A stretch of 64,000 nt of DNA from Seminavis robusta (lineage: Eukaryota; Bacillariophyta; Bacillariophyceae; Naviculales; Naviculaceae). The notes beneath the pieces are model-generated. The model saw only the letters and a program-made list of their open reading frames with translations, searched no databases and had not been told where the DNA came from. A program made the translations under genes and the position numbers. Positions 41,714 through 53,354 of the stretch are shown in pieces. Positions within the stretch are counted from its first letter, which is position 1; every line of letters starts with the position of its first letter. Location of the stretch: positions 1-64,000 of the forward strand of contig CAICTM010000318.1 of assembly GCA_903772945.1 (NCBI GenBank). The letters are read 5' to 3'.

Positions 41714-43599
41714 ATGACTTCCAAACAAGTGGCCTTTTGTGAAACAGACCCATTAAAACCCCCGGCTACAGCAACTGTCCAGTATGGCAATGACGACAAT
41801 TACGTGGACGATTTCGACGCTTCTTCGGAAGCCTTTGTGTCCTTAAAGACAGAGTCTTTTGCGGGTTCCAATCGCGACGATGACGATGAAGCCGAGGCCG
41901 CCGAACGATTGAGTGTCCGACTCCTTGCCGTTCCGGATGACGATGAAGAAGCACACGATCGGATCTTGCGAGAGTCCTTGAATTTCGTGGCGTTGTCGAC
42001 CGAAGCCCAAAAACGAAAATCGATTCGCGCGCAACAACAAGCCGGTGGACGCATTGGGACCATGGTGGTCATTGTCCTCATTGGATTGGCATTGTTGGGA
42101 GTGGCACTCTATGCCGGAGCCAAAGTGATTGGACCTGCCAGTCAACCGTTGGGACCCTACGAGTTGGTAGAGAGACAGGTACGTTAGAGCAATACAACAT
42201 GCTACCTGAAGAGAGTGGCATATTTTTGATCTGACTTGTTCCACTATATACTATGCGAACTCCTCCTTTGGGAACTGTGACGTTTCTTGCAAAAACCACG
42301 TGGTCACTTGTTTGACTATTTTTCATGCCATGACGAAATCATACTATCTATATTATAGGAAGGAGAGGATTTCTTCAACTTTTATAGCTTTTATGAAGGC
42401 CGTGATTCTGTGGGGTCCAATGGATACCTCATGTACATTAACGAAGACAAGGCGAAATCCATGGGGCTGGCCAATGTCACATACGAAAAGGACGTTCTGG
42501 ACTTTTATGCACAGCGAGAACACGACAAACAACAGGGCAAGGTCATTGGCGATGATGATGATGACGACATTGATATTGCCATGGAAGGTGCCACTCCCCC
42601 ACCCGCCGATGCGTCCAAAAAGGAACCCTTCATTTACATGGGATCCGCTCCTACGGATGCCGGTCCTCGTGATTCCATTCGATTAGAAGGAAAACGACGG
42701 TTCAATCGAGGATTGTTCATTATCGACGTCCGACACATGCCCGCCGGATGCGGTGTCTGGCCCGCCTTTTGGTTAACCGACGAAGCCAACTGGCCCGTCA
42801 ATGGAGAAATTGATATCATTGAAGGCGTCAATTATCAATCGAACGCCAAGACGGCACTCCATTCCACCAAGGGATGTGTCATGGATGACATTCCTGCCGG
42901 GACCATGACGGGAGGATGGGATACCGCCGTGGGCATTCCCGATCGCAAAACGGGCATTCCCGACATGACCATGCGATATGCCCAAAATTGTTTTGTCTAC
43001 GATCCCCATCAATGGCTCAATCAGGGATGTGTCGCGGTCGATGAACGCAATGGAACCATTGGTATTCCACTGAATCAAAAGGGTGGTGGAGTCTATGCCT
43101 TGGAATGGGATCCCATTTATCGGCATATGCGCACGTGGGTCTTTACACCTCACAAGTCGGTACCGGATAATTTGAGAGATGCCATTCGCACTGCCAATCT
43201 ACCACCGGATCAACGCGTCTTGCCCGATCCCGATCTGTGGCCCATTCCCTATGGGTACTTTGCCATTGGTAAGCAACAAGAAAAACAGTGAACGCCAAGC
43301 TTCCAATGGATCGATCTTTCCTAACAGCTTTCTTTCTTTCACCATTATTTGTTGACACAGGCGAAGGAACCAACTGTGCCGCGAATCATTTCAAAAATAT
43401 GCGTCTTGTGTTCAACCTGGCATTTTGTGGATCCGTCGCGGGAAATAGGTTTCAAATGGATTGCCCGGCGCAGGCGGCACAGTTTGCCACCTGCAATGAA
43501 TACGTGGCCAGTCAGCCGGAAGAATTGAACGAAGCCTACTGGAAAATCAGAGGGGTCTATGTCTATGAACGATCGTGGGAACGAGCCTGGATGAAGTAA
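41714..43599 (+). CDS. GH16 SKN1/KRE6-type beta-glucan transglycosylase, three exons (intact copy)
   Basis: Exons are 41714-42178, 42359-43268 and 43361-43599, with GT...AG introns and phases kept, giving 537 residues. It is a type II membrane protein: an acidic cytosolic tail, an anchor at about residues 116-136 (MVVIVLIGLALLGVALYAGA), then the luminal catalytic domain. The first splice joins ELVERQ to EGEDFFNFYSFYEG, a hallmark of the SKN1/KRE6 group. The GH16 active site ExDxxE is NGEIDIIEGVN (E305, D307, E310). Further markers are CGVWPAFWLTDEANWPVNGE and the YALEWDP segment. In diatoms such enzymes (TGS) are linked to beta-1,6 branching of the storage glucan chrysolaminarin; that role is inferred here. 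Confidence 0.87.
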
Positions 43600-44200
43600 T
43601 TTAGACAAGAAACAAGGATGAATAAGAGGAAGACGTGCAGACGCAGCTCCAGTTATGGCTGGTGTGGGAGGTTCTTTTGCTGAGACAATCTTGTTTTACG
43701 GAATCTGTCGGATTGATCCATATTCAACCACTTGCTAGCGACGCTGTCACAAACCCTGATACATGCACTGGATGCATCCGACAATTCCCACTCTACCTGT
43801 TCGGCACTGCAGGAGAGGCTGATCCTGAAACTGCAAGAGGGGCGCACGGAGCGCTTGGCAACAAGAAAGAGATTTCGTGAAACTGATGCATCCAGTGGTA
43901 TTCGAGGAATCTCCCTCGGCTACGAACGCCCCACATCGATGTAATGACGGGGCTAATTGCTCTACAACTTAATATGTACCAACCAGCCAACCCGTCTAAA
44001 ATAGCAGAGAACTGCTTCCAACTTGTCCAAACGTCGTGTGACATTATTCCAACAAAATAATCGTTCCATCAATCGTTTGGGTTTGTCTCCTTGGATCCCG
44101 CTTGCTCGAGCAAAAACAGCATCGTGCGACACAACAGGAATTCAACCACCAGTTTTTTCTGATTCGTACAACCGACACAGTACAAGCAACGGCACTGTCG
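43600..44200. other. Spacer between GH16 and methyltransferase, copy 2
   Basis: About 600 bp. Plus-strand segments at 43732-43944 and 44102-44240 have helix-like translations (for example LILKLQEGRTERLATRKRFR) in different phases. Possibly remnants of a gene now overlapped by the methyltransferase 3' end. No family recognised. Confidence 0.3.
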
Positions 44201-46201
44201 CTACTTCTCGACCTCGAACGCATAAACGTGCTTCAGCACCGACCTGACTACCATGGCGACAGCAGTGGCCATTTCGACCGGGACAGAGTTTCCAATCTGG
44301 CGGCGTTGGTCCGTTTGCTTTCCTTTGAACTTGTATCCAGCAGGGTACGAGAAAAGGGCTGCTGCCTCTGCAATGGTAATCCTCCGATTCAATCTGTAAT
44401 GGAAAGGAAGGGGTTTGCTGGCCCGGATGGTGCATGCGGTTGCGTTGGGATCCAATTTAATGTCATGCTCAGTCGGTCCGGGACCATGCTCCCCCGTTGC
44501 GACGTCCTCCTCACCAGAAAAGCATTCAAGGGCGTCTCGAACCGTAACCTGAGAAGTTGAAAACGTGCCCAGACTGTGTGTCTTCTCCGGAATCAAGGGC
44601 AGGTAGGCCTCTCTGCGAGCTGCAAAGATGAAGATCCTTGGTCTCTTCTGCGGGTCCCCAAAGTCACATGCTTCGAGTTTGCAGCAACGCACTTGATATC
44701 CAATACGCAAAAGCTTGATGAGAATGTTTTTTAGATAGTGGATATTCTTGCTTCGCCAGATCCCAGTGACGTTCTCGAATGTGGCAGTGACAGGGCGAAA
44801 TATCTCAATGGCATCCACAAAGGTGTACGAGAGGTCGTTGTTGGCCTTGTCATTCTTACCACCAAAAACATTGGCGCCAGAAAAGCCTTGGCACGGTGGT
44901 GATGCATGAATGTGGTGTACTGACCCAATCTGCTCTCTGAGCCGTTGGCTTCGCTTGCACTCTGCCAACACTTCCTTCACATCACGGCAAGCAACGCGAG
45001 ACGAGTGGTTTGCCTCATACGAATCAGCTGCAAGCTCATCTTTCTCTACAACCAAACCTGACGTGAAGTTGCAAACCTTGAATCCTTGTGCCATTCCACC
45101 GCATCCAGCAAACAACTCGAGCAAACGCGTTTCAGATCGAAGACCGCGGCGTTCACGCTTGCCAGGGTAGAAATAAGAGAAGTTGTAAATGGAAGCTCCC
45201 ACGACCCCTTGAGGTTCGTGAGCGAGCTCGGGGATGCTTTTAATGCTGGGATGCTCACAGCCCAAGTCTGACAACATTAGAGGATCAATTTCCACCTGGA
45301 CATGCGCACATGGCTCCCAGTCTCCCTTGAAGTTCTCGCCTTCTGCCCTTCCAAGAAATGTGTCGGAAAATGGAACGATCAAAGCAAACTCAGCTTCCCG
45401 TTCGGAGAGGAACTTCAAGAGCCCAACCACGTGCTGACTGCGTCCATATTGGTAGAAGTAGCATCTCCCCTTGAAGAAACGTTTGCCATCGCAGTCCATT
45501 GACTCTTTGCTCCCAAACTCTAATTGCTGTTCGGTCTTGCTACTGTCAGAGTCGTTTCTTCCACGGTGGAGGGAGCCGGAACGGAGACCTTCAAGAGCAA
45601 GCTGGAGTCTGCTTTTTTGCACCTTCTCAGCATGGGCCATCGCTTCTGCATTACTCAGTTCCTCGAGAAAAGAGTTGTCGTCCGCGTCGTCCTCGTTTTC
45701 ACCGGCCTCATCGTCCGATGCGTCGAGAATAACCACTTCCTTGTGACTTCGACTCAGTAACTTGCCCAGTGGGCCATCCGTATTTGAACCCCATCTTGAT
45801 GAACCGTCACTCCTGTCTGAATCAGCTGGTAGGTAATTTGATGGTTTTGCCGTTGCCTCATTGGTATCATGTTCTGTTGGACCTCTGATTGTTTGATCAA
45901 GCTTGGCTTGCAACTCACGAAGTTCTTTCCGGTATCTCTTGTCCACGTCCTGAAGGGCATCTGACTTCTTGATTTCCTCTTCCGTTGCGTCTTTCACTAT
46001 CGTGAGGAAGAACTTACGACTTGTTGCGAGCGCCGTCTCCCTTTCCTCCGTTTTTGACTCTATCTCTTTCATGATGCTGTCAACTTCCGCATCCTGCTTG
46101 CGACGTTTCCTCGACGATAGACTTGTCATGGTGTTCTTTCGGAGATCCTTGTCTACTAGCCTTTTCTGAAGTTTTTGGATTCGATGTGCTTCTCGATGCA
46201 T
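44201..46201 (-). CDS. C5-cytosine DNA methyltransferase with N-terminal coiled coil and BAH-like region
   Basis: From the ATG at 46201 the protein has 666 residues; 13 further upstream codons have no ATG. The N-terminal 120 residues are charged and helical (coiled coil), followed by an acidic stretch (DASDDEAGENEDDADDNS). Residues about 230-345 look like a BAH domain (KGRCYFYQYG, IYNFSYFYPG). The catalytic domain has all key motifs in order: I LLELFAGCGGMAQGF (about 358), IV ASPPCQGFSGAN (about 434, catalytic Cys), VI ENVTGIW (about 474), VIII QKRPRIF, IX and X QIGNSVP (about 634). It transfers methyl groups to cytosine C5 in DNA. No SNF2 or RING module is fused, unlike DNMT5. It is head-to-head with the helicase-like gene at 46362. 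Confidence 0.9.
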   Translation of the reverse strand: MHREAHRIQKLQKRLVDKDLRKNTMTSLSSRKRRKQDAEVDSIMKEIESKTEERETALATSRKFFLTIVKDATEEEIKKSDALQDVDKRYRKELRELQAKLDQTIRGPTEHDTNEATAKPSNYLPADSDRSDGSSRWGSNTDGPLGKLLSRSHKEVVILDASDDEAGENEDDADDNSFLEELSNAEAMAHAEKVQKSRLQLALEGLRSGSLHRGRNDSDSSKTEQQLEFGSKESMDCDGKRFFKGRCYFYQYGRSQHVVGLLKFLSEREAEFALIVPFSDTFLGRAEGENFKGDWEPCAHVQVEIDPLMLSDLGCEHPSIKSIPELAHEPQGVVGASIYNFSYFYPGKRERRGLRSETRLLELFAGCGGMAQGFKVCNFTSGLVVEKDELAADSYEANHSSRVACRDVKEVLAECKRSQRLREQIGSVHHIHASPPCQGFSGANVFGGKNDKANNDLSYTFVDAIEIFRPVTATFENVTGIWRSKNIHYLKNILIKLLRIGYQVRCCKLEACDFGDPQKRPRIFIFAARREAYLPLIPEKTHSLGTFSTSQVTVRDALECFSGEEDVATGEHGPGPTEHDIKLDPNATACTIRASKPLPFHYRLNRRITIAEAAALFSYPAGYKFKGKQTDQRRQIGNSVPVEMATAVAMVVRSVLKHVYAFEVEK

Positions 46202-46361
46202 TTTTATGACGGCTTTGAAATTTCCATTGTTGACCCACACAAAGAGGCCAAGGGCAGGCAGGGAAACGTTCCGGTCTATCGGGACTCCACCGTTTACGGT
46301 ATCAACTTGCGCAGCAAGTCAGCCGCCACTTCAAAGAAAGGTCTGACGGTTGCAGGCCTCA
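46202..46361. promoter_or_regulatory. Shared divergent promoter of methyltransferase and helicase-like genes
   Basis: Only 160 bp separate the two start codons, which face away from each other, so the genes very likely share control elements. A plus-strand frame from 46175 to 46405 crosses this space (RQGNVPVYRDSTVYGINLRS) and could be an alternative upstream exon. Confidence 0.5.
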
Positions 46362-49300
46362 ATGAAGGAGACATCCAACGCATCAGAATCCGGGATCAGA
46401 TCTGAAAAGGAATGGGTAACAGGAGCGGTCTCATCACAAACTCGCAATCAACTTACTAAGCAAGGTGTATCTATCCAAACGAAGCACTTGTGGCACGCAT
46501 CCAACGCGATGTCCGATTTAAACGATGGAAACGCCGCCCTCAAGGATCTTTTGGACCAAGTATTGAAGCGGAGGGATATCAGGCTGTGTCGCCACCCTTA
46601 CGTCGACGCAGACAGCAACGTTATCATGGAGGGCGCATTCGAACGCCTGGTCGATGAACAGAACCTACATGGCCTTTCCAACACCAGCAAAACAGAAGTC
46701 TTGCAAGCACTTCTAGAACTGCAGATAAGTGAACTGTGTGGAGGTTTTGAAATACAAAGCCGCGACAACCGCACATCGTTTGCCGGACATTCGTCTCCTT
46801 CGGGGTCCACTTCCGGAAATGCGAGCAACGAGGTTCAAGTGCTCGATGAACAGTTCTCAAGCGTCCATTCGTCTGCCAACCAAAAGAAGCGAGCGCCAGT
46901 TGTAGTTCCAGATGAACAAGTCTCGATTGGGCAGGTGGGTCGCCCCTTGAATGCGTCACTCAAGTCCTCGTTGGACAACCCTATCTTCATCGAGACAACC
47001 GCAACCGGCCAAGACGTCTTCGTGCTCGATCATGATGAAAACGAAGCAGCAACGGCGTGCAAGTCTTCCGAGAGCAATTTAAAACGTCTGCAGCAGAAGG
47101 ACCAAGCCCTCGAAAATGCTGTGTCCAACGACGACCTCGATTACGTCTTCGACGCACTGAAAATCAAGGACAGCCTCCGAACGAAACTCCGGCAGGATTG
47201 CGGCATCACGACCATGGCAGCTCTTCTTGTCTACCAGAATCATTTGGAGGTGGCGCAACTTCAACGTGGGGATTCTGACATTCAAAAACGACTTGCAAGG
47301 GTTTGCACCTTCTACAAAGACTACCGTTGTGAAGTGCAAAACGATAAGACAATATCTTGGCGCCAGTTTTACGAAGAAAGACAAAAGTTACACACCTGGT
47401 ATGATCATGCAAAACAAGTCGTCAGCACCGAAGGCACGGGGGGCTTTAATATGCTATCAGATGCACAGCATCAACAGCTGTACGAGTACACTGCAAAGCT
47501 TGTTGTTGACGGTTTGAGCAATGAACTAAGAGACCAGTGCAATTTCCCGCTCGAAAATTATACCTCAAGGTTTGCCAAGGCAATCATGAACCTCTCAAGT
47601 GGCTTGCCCTACCCTCGTCCGATCCTGGCTCACGGACCCACGCAAGGAGGAAAATCCCCACTGACTGCGGTAGCCGCGATCCTTTGTGTGCATCTGAACG
47701 TACATTGTATCATCGTGACCAAAGGAAAGTCTGAGAGCAAGGACCTTGAGCTTTTAAGCTCAATAATCTGGTGGGCGAGTCCAAAGACCAGTTTGATGTC
47801 ATCTTTGACACAGGTCCGCAACTCAGAAAGGCAATCAAGAAGCTCAAGGATTTGCGAGTTGCCAGAACGCATATGCGATTCGTGGTGATCGTCGATGAAT
47901 GCGATGCCTTAATTCGTACGAAGGAGCGAAAGCAAAAAGTTGAACAAGCCTTTGATGACCTTTTGAAGCACATGCCAGCATTGAAGCTGTTTGTATCAGC
48001 TACCATTGTCCCCTCTATGGTTGACAGTCAAGATTTTGAGTTGATGACGATATCTCCGGGCGAGAACTATTCTGGAATCGAGAATATGCGACCCTTGCAG
48101 CGTGAAGGAAAAGACCTGTGCCTGAAGACGAAGAGTCTCTCCCACAAAACTGGGGTGCCATTTCACTGTCGGCCGTCCAATCTCTCTGAGCAAGATACTA
48201 CGAAACTTTTTTCCGAATCATATCTGAAATTCCCTGACTGCAAGCAATGCCGAAAAGTTCGACTAGAGATGAAGTCGCAGTGCACCAAACATGATGACTT
48301 CATCAATCCCAACAGGCGATGGCCATTTTCCAGGTGCCTCAATTACATACCCTATACGTGCGCAAAGACGATGCTCTTGTATCGGGACGCATTGTCAGAC
48401 CCAGACAAGAAGAAAGGTGTTCTGGTGTTGGATGCTACAGGACCTCGAGCATGGGTTCCAGGCAACATCTTTGAGAAAGCTGTTTGCATCCAGGATACCT
48501 TCCGTCAGGAGAAGAGAGACATTGCCATTGTCATCTTTGTTGGCGACGGAATCTACTACCGGCGTCCAGGCTTCGAACAAGGCCGTTGCGTGAAGGGTCG
48601 GACAATTGGCACTGTCATCGAACAGCTGGACCGCGAGTTGGGGCTCGAAGTGCCGATTTTTGTTTTTGGATGGTTGAAGATGCAACGTTGTATTTCGTTT
48701 CGATCAAACCAGCGCGTTCCTACTCATTTTGTGTTGCACTTGGGCGCTAGATTCAGCATCGAGAGTGTCATTCAAGCTCGTGGGCGTGGAACAGGCAATT
48801 TCAAGGACGTCCTTGAGGCGAACGGACACGACTGCGTGACTATCCTGGAACCAAAAGAGCACCGACAAGCTTGCAGAAAGTATTACGGTTATCAGGGTGA
48901 AGTCCATGACAAGATGGAATCAGGTGAAAACTCTCAGGATGCCATTGTGGGAAAGGGAAGCGAGTTTTCTGACGAAGCCAACTTTTTTCGCCATACAAAC
49001 CGCAGAGTGGGCCAGAGGAAGGATCTCAGGATGCTTTTGCCTGATCAAGACAGGTTTGGAGCTCCGACGAACTTTGAGGACGAGCTGGAGTTGAAGGATA
49101 AGTACTGTGATCATACCTTGGCTCAAAGGGTTTTCCAGTCATTCTCTTATTTGGCTACTGAAGACGGAAAAGCAGAATGCACGGAGGATGACATCATTGA
49201 GAAATTTGAGGATACGTATCAAGACAATGACCCTGACCATGAATTCAAGCTCACAAAAAAGAATCTGCGGGAGTGCTTGAAGCAGCTGATGGAGGATGGC

Positions 49301-49384
49301 ATTATCGAGAAAGTGGAAGGGGCCCCAAAAACCTGGAAGGCCAAATCCTTGGCAACCCTTGAATTCTTGACCAACGAAGATTGA
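46362..49384 (+). CDS. SF2-helicase-like ATPase, one frame break in the middle
   Basis: The N-terminal part (from the ATG at 46362) reaches Walker A GPTQGGKSPLT (about residue 425) and ends in the wrong phase at 47888. The remainder is open from about 47755 to 49384 in another phase. It has the DExx-type motif FVVIVDECDAL, the SAT motif LFVSATIVPSM and, late, the arginine motif VIQARGRGTGNF. Between them lie CKQCRK...CTKH (possible zinc ribbon) and strands VLVLDATG and IAIVIFVGDG. The C-terminus resembles a winged helix (LTKKNLRECLKQLMEDGIIE). One base gained in the T run at about 47752-47755 would join both parts; error and real break are both possible. The exact family is unclear. It faces away from the methyltransferase gene. 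Confidence 0.7.
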
Positions 49385-50060
49385 TCCCTTGATAGTTTCA
49401 ACAGTCTGTTCCACCTTGCTTCTGCCGTGAACACATCGAAAATGCCGAAACAAACTTATCCGCCTATTATCTGAAGTGAGGAAATGCGCCGCTGTCTTGT
49501 GTTGCGCACTGAGATTCGTTGCTGTGACTTAGACCGTCTGTCTTGGATCTGCACTCCTACTTTACCTTTCCAGTTGTATTGGCGCTAGCTCACCAGCTCT
49601 ATGTGCCCCCCCCCCCCTTCAATACAGTAGCTTTTCCAGTTGCATTGCGCATTGCGCTATTAATATTATCTTATCAGCGTTGCATGGAAGTTCATAGGAT
49701 ACTATTAGGATGCTTTATCTTGACAACTGAGCTGAGCTGCAAACTAGCTGCAACTGTAGTTACAACGGAGAGCGGTGCCCTTACATCCGTAACACTGGGA
49801 ACACGGTTGTTTCTCGGCCTACTAGTACAGTTGTAGCGGGCATGCATACATGTATGTCATAGCCGCAAGGGTTTAATTAAAAAGGAAATGAGAGAGGAAA
49901 ATTACGGAAGCACCACGGTTGATTGAAGCTCTGCTGGCTTCGAAAGGGAAACTTGGCCGGCAATGCTCAACTCAGCAAGGACTTCCGCTTTCCGCTTTGT
50001 TGCCACCGTTGCCATCAAACACTTTCGAGCATCGATTGGGCGCCCTTGTACAGGAATGCA
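49385..50060. other. Intergenic stretch, no gene recognised
   Basis: About 680 bp with a C homopolymer at about 49608-49618. No gene seen. Holds the promoter of the LRR receptor gene. Confidence 0.45.
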
Positions 50061-52956
50061 ATGGCTAAACTTGGTAATCTTGATAATGATGGCAGCTTTG
50101 TACAGGTAGAGGATGAAGCTGAGGGGGATTCTGAAGGAGAAGCTGAGATCGAGAATGAGCAATCCGGCACCTCGCCAGGTAATGGACCCCAGTTGAATTC
50201 TACGTCGGTTAAGACAGATCTTGTTAACGATGATTTCGACAGCAAGATACAGCAGAATCTTTTGTTGAATAGAATCAATGCAGAGACCAGCAAGACGTCT
50301 TCCGGGCGCAGACGGACGAGTTGTAGTACCACTGCCACCAGCCTGACTACTAGCACTCAAGATACCCACAGAAGCTCCCACAGAAGTCAATCAGCTGAAC
50401 CGAATGCACTGGCCTTGGGGGGACAGAGTGTCCGAGAAGTTGAGAGGTCATCTGATGTTGGTCCTGTGGCTTCATTTTCTGTTGGAAAAGTCGACATGAA
50501 AATTCCAGCCAGCCGACAATCTGCCAAAGGGCGCAACATCCGAGCATCATCAAACAGTGGCGTCTCTGGCAATGATGCTGAGGATGAATCTAACCGATCG
50601 TCAGAACCACAATCAATGGCCCTCACGTCCAGTCGAAGCATGGCAGATCAATCGATGAAGAAGAATGGTACTCAATCCGATATGGCGGCCTTTCGTCGCT
50701 CCTCCAGAAAAGATGCCAAAGAAGACCCTATTGGCGGTAGGGTGACTGCACTCTCTTCTTCTCTTAGTTCGACGTCCACTCTCACTGTGAGCACTTTGAC
50801 CACCAGCACCTCTGCTGGGTCAAAGGCAGGGCTAAATCATGTCAATCGACAAGAATGGGAAGTCAAACGGAACTCATTGAGGCCTAACACTGACGCAGTT
50901 ACAAGTACTGCCCCACCTGACAAAGTTCACCGCCGACCACTGACAAATCCCATTGCTATCCCCACACATCCACCACCGGCGGAACCAGAACTAGTCGTTG
51001 CAACACTCGTCTCTGATGATAATATGGACTCGTCATCATCTGCTGACACGTCCGAGAGAAATCGAGACTCCATCGAACCAATGCCTCCACTCCCCGAGGA
51101 GGACCCCAACCTGGTCACGGTGCATGCTACACCTGAAAATTTGGAGGATTCGGTGATGGATATTCTGAAAAGCCACAAAGGGCGGTGTTTCATCCTGGTC
51201 CTTGTTGTTTTCGTGGCAGTTGTGACCGGTGGACTTGTCATTGGGATATCGGCAGGCAGATCAAAACCACACAACATTCATTTCAATGATACGACAGCAA
51301 ACACCAACGATCCTTCCGCCAGTCCTTCCCACACGACAATGACTCCTATGAGGATGCCTTCCATGCCACCCACCATGATGCCGTCGAGTGCTCCTTCTTT
51401 GTCGATGCCCCCTTCGACCGAATTTGTTGGTTACGCCGTCGACAACTTGCTTCCCAACTATACACTGAGTGCTCTTCAGAACTCGTCCTCACCTCAATTC
51501 CACGCACTACAGTGGCTTCAGAACGAGCATTCTCCAGAATTACTTGCTAATCTTACTGATGAAAGATTGATTCAGCGTTTTTCTCTCGCAACCCTCTTTT
51601 ATGCAACAAACGGAGATCTCTGGATGATTAGATCACGATGGATGTCTCCCACAGTTCATGAGTGTGATTGGTGGTCCCATGCGGAGGTTCTCGGGGCCAC
51701 GCCTCAACCAATTTGCAATAAAAATGAAGCCTACATTGCACTCTTGCTGAGCAAAAATCTCCTCAAGGGCACTTTACCTCCAGAGATTGCACTTTTGAGT
51801 TCCCTCGAAGAGATCCGATTCGAATCCGACGCATTCAGGCCCAATGAAGACAAAAGAAATCTTTATTTGTCAGGGCCCCTTCCATCAGAGCTAGGGCTGC
51901 TGTCCAATCTACGGATCCTGGATGTCAGCAAGAATGCTCTCTCCTCGACAATACCAAGTGAGCTATTCGACAAGGCCAACTCTCTTGTTTCCATCCACCT
52001 TCTGGAGAATTACCTTACAGGTTCGATACCCTCGGAACTAGCTCTCTCGACAGGACTAGAGCGGCTATTTTTGTACGACAATGCTCTGACATCGTCTATA
52101 CCGTCGGAGCTGGGATTATTGTCAGCCTCTTTGCTTCTGTTCAAGGCCTACAAAAATGGACTCTCTGGATCTCTCTCTACCGAGCTTGGGTTGCTGACGA
52201 AGCTAACAAGTTTGGAGATAGGGGAGAACCGCTTGACGTCAAGCATTCCGAAGGAAGTGGGTTTTCTCAGTTCTCTCAGATGGTTTGGGCTGAAGCAGAA
52301 CAAGTTGACGGGAGAGTTGCCCCCGTTTGCAAATCTTCGCGAGGTGCAGCAGCTTCATTGGGAAAGCAACGTAAGTGTCTGGCTGGTTCGCTCCATGGTT
52401 GCACGAGGATATTCTGCTTACTCAGCTTCTACAATGCGATAGCAACTGTCAGGGTCCATCCCAACTTCCATTGGAAACATGACCAACTTGAAGAAGCTGT
52501 TCTTGAACGACAACAAACTCTCCGGTTCCATCCCTTCGGTATGGTTTAATGTGGTCTTTCATGATGCCTTGCTGTAGCCTTGCTCTCTTTTGTCACCTAA
52601 ATGTTACGTGCGTGCTTTCTTGCAGGAAGTAGGCAAGCTCGCTAGAAACGAGGGAATTCGCTTGGACGACAATGACATGATTGGGGAAGTTCCCAGTGAA
52701 GTTTGCGTGAGTCTATCTGTTGCCTCCTTGGACACAATGGGCGTACAGGTGCTAACTTTTCTTGTTTCTTCTTGCTTCTGTGTGTCCTTCTAATCTGTAG
52801 GCACTCCATGAGACTGGTAGTCTGAAGTTTAGCATCTGGGTTGACTGTGAACAAGTGCTTTGTGAGTGTGGATGTTGCCATGGCTGTCGATGCGAAGATC
52901 GAAACATCACGTCGATATTCGGCGGTGGTCCTTCGTCACTATCCAACGGTCCCTGA
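50061..52956 (+). CDS. LRR receptor-like membrane protein, four exons
   Basis: Exons are 50061-52370, 52443-52538, 52626-52706 and 52801-52956, with GT...AG introns and all phases complete, giving 880 residues. The N-terminal ~370 residues are disordered and Ser/Thr-rich, presumably cytosolic. One membrane span (about residues 377-399, FILVLVVFVAVVTGGLVIGI) follows, then a Pro/Met/Ser stalk and an extracellular plant-type LRR array (GxIPxELGxLxxLxxLxLxxNxLxx), for example SGPLPSELGLLSNLRILDVS. The last three exons continue the repeats (QLSGSIPTSIGNMTNLKKLF). They end in a Cys-rich cap (VDCEQVLCECGCCHGCRCED). There is no kinase domain. Such receptors are numerous in diatoms; ligands are unknown. 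Confidence 0.85.
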
Positions 52957-53354
52957 ACTCGGGCAGACCGTGACTAAGACCGCCAGATGTCGCCACACCT
53001 AGACCAGCGAGGGCCATCAGGATAGCTACTGCGATAGCTATTAGCAGTTACGACGTACTAAGAGAACTGTCTTGATGATTGATCTACATTACTTCTTCCT
53101 ATTGTTATGTATCACGAGGCGTAGCAGCAGCAGGGGTGTTCTATCCATTAGAACACGCCATGCAAAGCTACCCCGCCAGTGCTTCCACTAGTACACAACC
53201 ATGCTTACCGGTACACCTTTTTGCTTCCCTTGCCGGTATTATGAATCGGATCCACGTACACGTAAAAGCTTCTGGTTTTGCATCAATTCGGCACTATCGT
53301 CAAGCCCACCTTCATGACAATCTCGCGGTCTCTACTGGCTACTGGCGAATGAGT
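52957..53354. other. Intergenic stretch between convergent genes
   Basis: About 400 bp between the LRR receptor 3' end and the BTB gene 3' end. No gene seen. Confidence 0.4.

Larger units (their letters stand above)
40073..44796. repeat. Tandem duplication block B, copy 2
   Basis: A 4724-bp unit equal to block B copy 1, starting with the same 135-bp segment. It continues without a break into the full methyltransferase gene. This copy has an intact GH16 gene and should be taken as the reference for the block. Confidence 0.88.

Noticed and set aside
46362-49384. Assignment of the helicase-like protein to the Z1 family
   Set aside because: It lacks the Z1 pattern I remember (QSGKT plus TATPFAN-type segments); left as SF2-like.
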